This document shows positions 7,387 to 13,207 of a stretch of 13,207 nt of DNA, one piece after another. Both the position numbers and the translations under genes were made by a program. This stretch comes from an uncultured Prevotella sp. GTDB taxonomy: Bacteria; Bacteroidota; Bacteroidia; Bacteroidales; Bacteroidaceae. The stretch's first letter is position 1, and the number at the start of each line of letters is the position of its first letter. The notes below the pieces were generated by a model, which ran no database searches, had not been told where the DNA came from, and worked only from the letters and a program-made list of their open reading frames with translations. The stretch is taken from positions 1 to 13,207 of the forward strand of contig CALCUV010000016.1 in the NCBI GenBank assembly GCA_937906765.1, given 5' to 3'.

Positions 7387-8838
7387 ATGAAGAAAATCGT
7401 ATTGACATTTGCAGCGCTTGCTGCTTCTTCAACTGCCATTGCAGGTGGTCTTCTTACAAACACAAACCAGCACGCTGCGTTCCTTCGCAACCCCTCACGT
7501 CAAGCTATTATTGGTATTGACGGTGTTTACACCAATCCCGCAGGTGTAGCATTCATGCCCCAGGGTTTCCATCTCAGTGTTACTTGGCAGGCTGCTATGC
7601 AGAAGCGTCAGATGAACGTTTCAAATGCATTGTATGGTGCAAATGTAAACAACCCCAGCACATCACGTTATTTCGAAGGAAAGGCAACTGCTCCCGTTAT
7701 TCCTTCTATTCAGGCTGCATACGTAATTAATGACAAGTGGTCAGTATCTGCTAACTTTGCTGTTGCAGGTGGTGGCGGTAAGTGTGAGTTTGAACAAGGT
7801 CTTCCTATGTTTGAAGAACTCATCGGTGGTTCCTTGGCTAAGGTTGGTGCAGGTTACTCATTTAACCAGAACCTTACTGGTGAACAGTATGTATTTGGTC
7901 TTCAACTCGGTGCTACTTACAAGGTAACAGATAACTTCTCAGTTTATGGTGGTGTGCGTGGCATCATGGCAAACAGTGCTTACGAAGGAGCTATTTCAAA
8001 CATTATGGCATATGCTAATGGTGCAGCAGTTCCTGGTAGCACTTACCTTAATTTAGTGTCTCAGCAAGCAGCTGATGCAGCTCAACAATATGCTCAAGCA
8101 GCTCAACAATATGCTCAAGCAGAAATGGCAACTGAAGCAGCTCAAGCTGCAGCTGCGGCACAACAATATGCAGAAGCTGCTCAAACAGCAGGTCAAGGCG
8201 CTTACTTGATGCAGACTGATTTTAATTTGGACTGCAAGCAAGAAGCTTTTGGTTTCCAACCCATCATTGGTGCGAACTTGAAGTTGGGTAAGTTGAACAT
8301 CGGTGCGAAATATGAATTCCGTGCTAAGATTAACTTGGAAAACGAATCTAAGAACAGCGCGAACGTTGACCTCTTGATGGACGCATACGCAGATGGTAAA
8401 AAAGTTCGCTCTGACATCCCCGCCCTCTTCACAATTGGTGGTCAGTATGAAATTACTGACAATGTGCGTGCGATGGTTGGTTTCAACTATTACTTCGACA
8501 AGGACGCTAAGGGTTCTGCAACAGCTGTAAGTGATGACACTTATGAAATCACTCTTGGTGCAGAATGGGATATCAACGATAAGTGGACTGTAGGTCTCGG
8601 CGGTCAGCGCACTGAATATGGTTTTGCTGATTCTGACATGACTGACACCAACTTCAACATCAATTCTTATGGTCTTTGCGTAGGTGGTGCTTACAAGTTC
8701 TCTGAAAAGTTGAAGGTGAACATCGGTTACATGCACTCATTCTATGATGACCACAAGTTTACAAATGCTAACGGCACTGCATGCAACTACACTCGTAAGA
8801 ACGACGTAGTAGGTGTAAGCTTGGACTTCAAGTTCTAA
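7387..8838 (+). CDS. OmpP1/FadL-family outer-membrane beta-barrel transporter
   Basis: A 483-residue outer-membrane protein of the OmpP1/FadL/TodX family, which moves hydrophobic compounds across the outer membrane. The ligand is unknown here. The signal peptide MKKIVLTFAALAASSTAIA is followed by mature GGLLTNTNQ. NPSRQAIIGIDGVYTNPAGV holds the NPAG element typical of the FadL N-terminal hatch. Alternating hydrophobic and polar strands follow to the end, and the last strand VVGVSLDFKF ends in Phe, as expected for barrel insertion. The start was set at ATG 7387, since it begins the signal peptide and lies just after the promoter. Residues 231-268 are an Ala/Gln-rich repeat between two barrel strands. 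Heavy use of GGT, CGT, AAC, AAG and GAC codons, unlike the GH89 gene, suggests strong expression. It appears to be a single-gene unit between its own promoter and terminator. Confidence 0.88.
   Translation: MKKIVLTFAALAASSTAIAGGLLTNTNQHAAFLRNPSRQAIIGIDGVYTNPAGVAFMPQGFHLSVTWQAAMQKRQMNVSNALYGANVNNPSTSRYFEGKATAPVIPSIQAAYVINDKWSVSANFAVAGGGGKCEFEQGLPMFEELIGGSLAKVGAGYSFNQNLTGEQYVFGLQLGATYKVTDNFSVYGGVRGIMANSAYEGAISNIMAYANGAAVPGSTYLNLVSQQAADAAQQYAQAAQQYAQAEMATEAAQAAAAAQQYAEAAQTAGQGAYLMQTDFNLDCKQEAFGFQPIIGANLKLGKLNIGAKYEFRAKINLENESKNSANVDLLMDAYADGKKVRSDIPALFTIGGQYEITDNVRAMVGFNYYFDKDAKGSATAVSDDTYEITLGAEWDINDKWTVGLGGQRTEYGFADSDMTDTNFNINSYGLCVGGAYKFSEKLKVNIGYMHSFYDDHKFTNANGTACNYTRKNDVVGVSLDFKF
8077..8122 (+). 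repeat. 21-base tandem repeat encoding AAQQYAQ heptads
   Basis: A 21-base unit at 8077-8097 is repeated exactly at 8098-8118, and the next four bases also match. Each unit encodes AAQQYAQ, so copy changes keep the reading frame. A diverged third copy (AAQQYAE) occurs at about 8158-8178 after a spacer. The heptad pattern suggests an alpha-helical, coiled-coil-like insert in a loop of the barrel. Confidence 0.85.
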
Positions 8839-8863
8839 ACCACACATATTTATAAATATAATA

Positions 8864-8895
8864 AAGGAGGCGTCCCGTAATGGTGACGCCTCCTT
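8864..8895. terminator. Hairpin between convergent ompP1 and sdaA genes, probable bidirectional terminator
   Basis: AAGGAGGCGTC (8864-8874) pairs exactly with GACGCCTCCTT (8885-8895). Two further CC/GG pairs form inside with one bulged T and a five-base loop. It begins 26 bases past the ompP1 stop and ends 33 bases from the sdaA stop. On the minus strand the stem runs into TTTATTATATTTATA. On the + strand the T content after it is modest (CGTTCTGTTT). Confidence 0.85.
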
Positions 8896-8928
8896 CGTTC
8901 TGTTTATGAATCTGGAGATGTAGAAATC

Positions 8929-10128
8929 TTATTTGTGGTATTCCACGGCAAGTCCCCCCTCTGAGGTTTCACGATAAAGCGAAGGCAAATCGTGTCCCGT
9001 CTTCTTCATAACCTGCACCGCCTTGTCGTAACTAATTCGGTGTTGTCCTTCGGCATAAGTGGCATAAATATTTGCATCAAGCGCTCGAGCTGCTGCGTGA
9101 GCATTACGCTCTATACAGGGAATCTGAACGAGTCCACAGATGGGGTCGCACGTCATACCGAAATGGTGTTCCAATCCCATCTCTGCGGCATACTCAGTAG
9201 TTTGAAGACTACCGCCAAAAATATAATTCGCCGCCGCGGCTGCCATTGCGCAGGCTACTCCTACTTCTGCTTGACACCCTGCCTCAGCACCTGAAATAGA
9301 GGCTAAGGTTTTTGCAATATTACCAACAAGACCAGCGGTTGCTAAGGCGTGAAGAATGCGTTTGGTGGAGAAATTACGACTTTCCTGAATGTGATAAAGC
9401 ACAGCAGGAACGACACCGCAAGAACCACACGTGGGAGCCGTAACAATACGTCCGCCAGAGGCATTTTCCTCGGTCACTGCAAGGGCATAGGCAAAGACTA
9501 AACCACGTGTTTGAAGGTTTGCACTGTAACCCTGCGCCTTAATAAAATAATGTGGGGCCTTACGGCGCAAATTTAATCCACCAGGAAGTACACCTTCTGT
9601 TTCTAAACCGCGCTCTACTGCTGCACGCATTACTTTCCACACTTCATTGAGGTAATCCCAGATGTCAGATTCCTCAAATTCTTCTACAAACTGCCAATAG
9701 GAATATCCACGCTCGTCACACCATTTGATAATGTCATTGAGATGGTTGAGTTCGTATATATCAGGTGTCTGATTAGAACTATGCCCTTCTTCAGCCAATG
9801 CTCCCCCACCAACACTATAGACTACCCATTCGTCATAAACTTGTCCAGATTCATTTATTGCCTGAAACATCATGCCGTTGGGATGGTAAGGCAACACGAT
9901 TTCTGCACACCATTTGATTTCACAACGCTCCTTTCCGATAACATCAAGGATTGCCCAGTCAGTAAGGTGACCACGTCCCGTAGCAGCAAGACTACCATAA
10001 AGCGTAACCTTAAAACGTTTTGCCTCGGGATGGCGAGATAGATATTGTTCTGCCGCGGCACGAGGTCCCATTGTGTGTGAAGATGAGGGACCATAGCCAA
10101 TGCGGTAAAGTTCTTTAAGTGATTTCAT
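8929..10128 (-). CDS. sdaA: L-serine dehydratase, single-chain iron-sulfur type
   Basis: A 399-residue cytoplasmic [4Fe-4S] enzyme that converts L-serine to pyruvate and ammonia. The start MKSLKELYRIGYGPSSSHTMGP aligns from its first residue with the E. coli SdaA start, fixing the ATG. The N-terminal beta domain (about residues 1-150) is shorter than in the 450-460-residue proteobacterial enzymes. The catalytic alpha domain holds C285 (AGCQAEVG), C327 (MTCDPICG) and C338 (QIPC). Their spacings of 42 and 11 equal those of the cluster ligands C343, C385 and C396 of the Legionella enzyme. APTCGSCG at 231-238 is also conserved. The protein ends GGLAVEYHK and so lacks the C-terminal Cys that acts as the fourth ligand and tail-in-mouth brake in Legionella. 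No promoter was recognised. fbp lies 189 bases upstream on the same strand, so readthrough is possible. A T9 run (minus strand) lies 10 bases before the start codon. Confidence 0.93.
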   Translation of the reverse strand: MKSLKELYRIGYGPSSSHTMGPRAAAEQYLSRHPEAKRFKVTLYGSLAATGRGHLTDWAILDVIGKERCEIKWCAEIVLPYHPNGMMFQAINESGQVYDEWVVYSVGGGALAEEGHSSNQTPDIYELNHLNDIIKWCDERGYSYWQFVEEFEESDIWDYLNEVWKVMRAAVERGLETEGVLPGGLNLRRKAPHYFIKAQGYSANLQTRGLVFAYALAVTEENASGGRIVTAPTCGSCGVVPAVLYHIQESRNFSTKRILHALATAGLVGNIAKTLASISGAEAGCQAEVGVACAMAAAAANYIFGGSLQTTEYAAEMGLEHHFGMTCDPICGLVQIPCIERNAHAAARALDANIYATYAEGQHRISYDKAVQVMKKTGHDLPSLYRETSEGGLAVEYHK

Positions 10129-10220
10129 TTTTTATAGTAAAAAAAAAGGAGTGATGAGTGATTGGTAGAAGGTTCTACGTGAATGAGAGTTGGAGATTTT
10201 TTTAAACATTATAAACCTAT

Positions 10221-10320
10221 ACCTTAAATTTTAAGACCTTGTAAGTTCATAACCTTAAGAACTAAAGTTCCTGCAACCTTTAGACCTCATAACCTCTAAA
10301 CCTTATAACTCACAACCTCA
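10221..10320. repeat. Degenerate 8-base tandem array downstream of fbp
   Basis: Eleven consecutive units from 10236 to 10320 keep an 8-base register, with one 7-base unit at 10308 and a truncated last one. ACCT or a variant starts most of them: exact ACCT occurs at 10236, 10252, 10276, 10284, 10292, 10300 and 10315. Typical units are ACCTCATA and ACCTTATA. Looser copies occur at 10215 and 10221. Read on the minus strand it is a string of AGGT motifs. The final unit contains the fbp stop codon (TGA, complement of 10318-10320). The rest of the 10129-10317 gap holds a GAGTGAT doublet, a small GTAGA/TCTAC hairpin at 10165-10178 and an A9 run at 10139-10147. Confidence 0.7.
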
Positions 10321-12294
10321 ATCATTATTTTCTTTTATTAAACCCTTACGATAAGCTCGGAGCAATCGTTCGAGGTCTGCTACTTGTTCGCGAAGATTTC
10401 TGCCAATGTCTGTATCTGCCACCATAACGCGACGGTCAGAGATTTCAACAATGGCGGTAGTTGACTGAATATCGGTTCCATTAAGTACGGCTTCTTCTGT
10501 TGAATTAAAGGGAGCATGCTGCACAAGTTGGAAACCACGACTATGATAAACAAGGGTATAACCAGCAATACCCGTAGTAGAATGATACGCTCTGGCAAAA
10601 CCACCATCAATTACCATTAATCTGCCGTCTGCTTTAATAGGATTTTCTCCCTTACCCACCTTTACTGGAACGTGACCGTTAATGATGTGACGATGTTTGC
10701 CTACAACTTCAAACTCATCCAACAAACTGTCACACACAGAAGCTTCGTTACGCAACTTGTAATATGCGCCCTTTTCCTCCGTATGTGCTGACTTATCGGC
10801 AATAAAGTAGCGCTCAAAAGTCGTCATTTTGGATTTATCAAAGAGCGGACTATTGGGACCACACCACAGATACCAGAAGTAATCCTTAGCATAGCGTTTT
10901 TCGTCTTCCTCAGCTCCTTCTTCATAAGCAAGGCGAACCATTTGCTCAATGCGTGACATGAGTTCCTTACCCTTACACTTCTGTCCCATTACCTCAACTT
11001 CTCTCAAACTTCCATCAGCGTTCAAGGGGAGTGAGGCATGGAAAAGCAAATTAGAATTACAAACGGAGAACATACCCCCATTCGTTAGCAGACACTGCAT
11101 GTGGCGTTGCAAGCGTTCGCTAATGCAGAAGGAGCGTACCAAACTGTCCATAATATCTTGCTCTTCCTCCGTCAATCGCAAAGGGTCGGAAGCATCTATT
11201 GTTGGGAAATAGGTGTCAAGCATGGGATGCTCTGTGCCCTCATACGTAATGATGCCGCGCTCAAAGTTCACATGCTGCAACAAACTGCGATGCAAAATTC
11301 CCCATTCTGGATGATTTTGATAGAGTTGCCCTTCAAGTTTAAACTGAATCACAGCAATCGCCTTGTGCATCTGAGCTATCAGTCGTTGTGTCTTTTCACG
11401 CGGAGAACCTTCGCCCGTAAATTCAATAAAGGGTTTGAAGCGTTCGCAAGGGTCATCGGCATAAGTCTCCATGGCAAAGGTTGCCAAAGGAACCATGTTA
11501 ATGCCATAACCTTCTTCCAACGTCTTCGTGTTTGCATAACGCAAAGAAAGACGAATCACAGTTGCCACACACGCCGGATTACCTGCCGCAGCACCCATCC
11601 AAAGAATGTCATGGTTGCCCCACTCTATGTCTAAATTGTGATAGTTACACAACATATCCATAATGAGATGCGCGCCTGGACCACGGTCAAAAATATCACC
11701 AAGAATGTGTAACTGATCGACTGCAAGGCGCTGAATGAGATAGCACAACTGTGTCACAAAAGCGTCAGCACGCTTGGTACCTATTATTGTTTGGATAATG
11801 ATATTATAGTACGCCTGCTTGTTATGACGGTCAGAAGATTCGTGCAACAATTCTTCAATAATATATGCAAATTCGCGGGGTAAACTTTTGCGCACCTTTG
11901 AACGTGTATATTTTGAAGAAACATTACGGCATACAGCAATCAAGCGATGGAGGGTGCTTTGATAGAACTCAGGCATATTACGTCCTGAACGATGTAGCAA
12001 TTCTAACTTCTGTTCTGGATAATAAATGAGCGTACAAAGTTCCTTAAGTTCTTCATCATCTAATTGTTCGCTAAATATCTCGTGTACCTTACGCTTAATA
12101 TTCCCCGACGCATTGCGAAGTACGTGCTGAAACGCTTCATACTCGCCATGTATGTCTGCCATAAAGTGCTCCGTAGATTTTGGAAGATGCAAGATGGCTT
12201 CCAAATTTATAATCTCAGAAGTTACAGCTGAGACATTAGGAAATTCCTTTGCCAACAACTGAAGGTAGCGCATATTTTCACGTATATTCTTCAT
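10318..12294 (-). CDS. fbp: Fructose-1,6-bisphosphatase, class III
   Basis: A 658-residue cytoplasmic metal-dependent phosphatase of the Firmicutes/Bacteroidota type (class III), which hydrolyses fructose 1,6-bisphosphate to fructose 6-phosphate in gluconeogenesis. It belongs to the calcineurin-like metallophosphatase fold. Metal-site motifs are visible: ADIHGEYEAF (about residues 46-55), LGDIFDRG (198-205), EWGNHD (224-229) and IINGHVPVK near the C terminus. LPKSTEHF, SSKYTRSKVRKSLP and YGINMVPL closely match Bacillus subtilis Fbp. ATG at 12294 is preferred over an in-frame GTG at 12345, because MKNIRENMRYLQLLAKEF fits the family and the GTG would lie close to the likely transcription start. 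Length is normal for the class. The stop codon falls in the last unit of the 8-base array. sdaA follows on the same strand. Confidence 0.95.
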   Translation of the reverse strand: MKNIRENMRYLQLLAKEFPNVSAVTSEIINLEAILHLPKSTEHFMADIHGEYEAFQHVLRNASGNIKRKVHEIFSEQLDDEELKELCTLIYYPEQKLELLHRSGRNMPEFYQSTLHRLIAVCRNVSSKYTRSKVRKSLPREFAYIIEELLHESSDRHNKQAYYNIIIQTIIGTKRADAFVTQLCYLIQRLAVDQLHILGDIFDRGPGAHLIMDMLCNYHNLDIEWGNHDILWMGAAAGNPACVATVIRLSLRYANTKTLEEGYGINMVPLATFAMETYADDPCERFKPFIEFTGEGSPREKTQRLIAQMHKAIAVIQFKLEGQLYQNHPEWGILHRSLLQHVNFERGIITYEGTEHPMLDTYFPTIDASDPLRLTEEEQDIMDSLVRSFCISERLQRHMQCLLTNGGMFSVCNSNLLFHASLPLNADGSLREVEVMGQKCKGKELMSRIEQMVRLAYEEGAEEDEKRYAKDYFWYLWCGPNSPLFDKSKMTTFERYFIADKSAHTEEKGAYYKLRNEASVCDSLLDEFEVVGKHRHIINGHVPVKVGKGENPIKADGRLMVIDGGFARAYHSTTGIAGYTLVYHSRGFQLVQHAPFNSTEEAVLNGTDIQSTTAIVEISDRRVMVADTDIGRNLREQVADLERLLRAYRKGLIKENND

Positions 12295-12380
12295 GGATTT
12301 AAGGGCATTATTTGATTTTGAAGAAAGAGCAGAAACTGAAAACACCTGTTCTTCTCTTCAAGGTTTATTAGATTGCTCCA

Positions 12381-12388
12381 CAAAAGTA
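12381..12388 (-). promoter_or_regulatory. Candidate -7 element for fbp
   Basis: On the minus strand TACTTTTG reads from 12388 to 12381, identical to the -7 elements at 7347 and 12466. Transcription would start near 12375, giving a leader of about 80 bases before the ATG at 12294. No good TTG is found 19-21 bases upstream, so this is weaker than the other two promoters. Confidence 0.45.
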
Positions 12389-12443
12389 AAACAAAAATAC
12401 TTATTTGAACCCTATTTCACTTGGTTTTTTCACACTGAAGACG

Positions 12444-12473
12444 TTGTATTTCTTATTAAAAATATTACTTTTG
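12444..12473 (+). promoter_or_regulatory. Bacteroides-type promoter of the aminotransferase gene
   Basis: TTG at 12444-12446, a 19-base spacer and TACTTTTG at 12466-12473 match the Bacteroidota primary promoter consensus. The start would be near 12480, about 65 bases before the ATG at 12547. It is divergent from the candidate fbp element about 80 bases away. Confidence 0.75.
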
Positions 12474-12546
12474 CAAACAGAATGCCAGTAAACGGCAAAA
12501 ATCACTCAATTTTGCCTCTTTCAAAGGAGACTCAACAACTTAAACT

Positions 12547-13207
12547 ATGCCCAAAATATCTGAACGTGGCATTGATATGCCTGAATCACCAATTCGTAAA
12601 TTAGCACCCCTTGCTTCTGCGGCAAAACGTCGTGGAACTAAGGTTTATCACCTAAATATTGGTCAGCCCGACCTCCCCACTCCCAAAGAAGGATTGGATG
12701 TGCTCAAGAATATTGACCGCACACTTTTGGAATATAGTCCTAGTCAGGGTTTCTTGCGCTATCGTGAGAAACTCACGCATTACTATGAAAAGTTTGACAT
12801 CCATCTTTCTGCCGATGACATTATCATTACTGCAGGAGGGTCTGAGGCGGTGCTTTTTGCGTTTCTCTCTTGCTTAAATCCTGGGGATGAAATCATTGTT
12901 CCCGAACCTGCTTATGCCAACTACATGGCATTCGCTATTTCAGCAGGAGCAAAGATTCGCACCATTGCAACAACTATTGAAGAAGGATTTGCACTTCCTA
13001 AAGTTGAAAAGTTTGAAGAACTTATCAATGAGCGCACTCGTGCCATTTTGATTTGCAACCCCAACAATCCCACGGGGTATCTTTACACACGCCGCGAAAT
13101 GAATCAGATTCGCGACTTGGTGAAGAAGTACGACCTCTTCCTCTTCTCCGACGAAGTGTATCGCGAGTTCATCTACACAGGTTCGCCCTACATCTCGGCT
13201 TGCCATT
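12547..13207 (+). CDS. Fold-type I (class I/II) PLP aminotransferase, N-terminal part
   Basis: The frame is open from ATG 12547 to the window edge, giving 220 residues of a usual 400 or so. It starts MPKISERGIDMPESPIRKLA. NIGQPDLPTP (37-46) is the N-terminal substrate-site segment, ITAGGSEA (94-101) the phosphate-binding turn, and PEPAYANY (119-126) the region stacking on PLP. NPNNPTG (171-177) holds the Asn that contacts the cofactor O3', and SDEVYREF (201-208) holds the Asp that binds the pyridine nitrogen. The catalytic Lys lies past the edge. It probably transfers an amino group between an amino acid and 2-oxoglutarate. Aspartate aminotransferase is the closest broad label, but the substrate cannot be set from this half. 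It has its own promoter and is divergent from fbp. The true gene end is not visible. Confidence 0.9.
   Translation, partial: MPKISERGIDMPESPIRKLAPLASAAKRRGTKVYHLNIGQPDLPTPKEGLDVLKNIDRTLLEYSPSQGFLRYREKLTHYYEKFDIHLSADDIIITAGGSEAVLFAFLSCLNPGDEIIVPEPAYANYMAFAISAGAKIRTIATTIEEGFALPKVEKFEELINERTRAILICNPNNPTGYLYTRREMNQIRDLVKKYDLFLFSDEVYREFIYTGSPYISACH

Noticed and set aside
8053..8736. Long open frame (227 codons) antisense to ompP1
   Set aside because: It is the complement of a codon-biased gene. The product is Cys/Ser/Leu-rich with no domain, as expected from a shadow frame.
1829..8838. Polysaccharide utilisation locus built around the GH89 and OmpP1 genes
   Set aside because: No SusC/SusD pair, sensor-regulator or second glycosidase is present, and the FadL-type barrel is not a TonB-dependent glycan transporter.
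10139..10147. A9 run before sdaA as a phase-variation tract
   Set aside because: It is outside the coding sequence and no promoter elements flank it, so a switching role is not supported from one sequence.
10165..10178. GTAGA/TCTAC hairpin as a terminator between fbp and sdaA
   Set aside because: The stem has only five or six pairs, and the T9 run on the minus strand is about 17 bases away rather than adjacent.
12295..12345. GTG at 12345 as the fbp start
   Set aside because: The extra 17 residues are not family-like, and the ATG at 12294 gives the expected N terminus.

Overview
The window looks like chromosomal DNA of a Bacteroidota bacterium, most likely a Prevotella-like member of the Bacteroidales. 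This is inferred from several things: promoters of the Bacteroides type (TTG or TTTG, about 20 bases, then TAnnTTTG), start codons without a clear Shine-Dalgarno sequence, a class III fructose-1,6-bisphosphatase, a single-chain iron-sulfur serine dehydratase, a Bacteroidota-style OmpP1/FadL barrel, and a glycosidase ending in a tail that resembles type IX secretion sorting signals. No rRNA, tRNA, CRISPR array, insertion sequence or phage gene was seen.

Left part (1-6820, all + strand): the end of a PD40 beta-propeller protein with a coiled-coil tail; a gene-less 225-base gap holding a perfect 11-bp inverted repeat; a uridine-phosphorylase-family enzyme; then, 57 bases later, a 1663-residue secreted family GH89 alpha-N-acetylglucosaminidase. 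The GH89 protein has three non-catalytic N-terminal modules, the three-part GH89 core with both catalytic glutamates, a discoidin-like domain and a short C-terminal tail. A perfect 14-bp inverted repeat sits inside its coding sequence just before the discoidin-like domain.

Middle part (6821-8928): a 566-base gap holds the GH89 terminator, a second copy of a degenerate repeat also found at 796, several inverted repeats and a clear promoter. That promoter drives an OmpP1/FadL outer-membrane protein whose codon use (GGT, CGT, AAC, AAG, GAC) suggests high expression. The protein carries an in-frame Ala/Gln-rich heptad repeat. A strong hairpin then separates it from the converging serine dehydratase gene.

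Right part (8929-13207): sdaA and fbp lie on the minus strand, separated by 189 bases that contain an array of degenerate 8-base units reaching into the fbp stop codon. A divergent promoter region follows, then the first 220 codons of a fold-type I aminotransferase on the + strand. Serine dehydratase (serine to pyruvate), FBPase (gluconeogenesis) and the aminotransferase are core carbon and nitrogen metabolism. Their adjacency does not show a dedicated pathway.

The window is mostly ordinary housekeeping and glycan-degradation sequence, and I do not see a complete undescribed system. The parts most worth a second look are the intragenic hairpin, the 8-base array, the repeat shared by two intergenic regions, the paired TGCACA sites around the ompP1 promoter, and the heptad insert in that porin.
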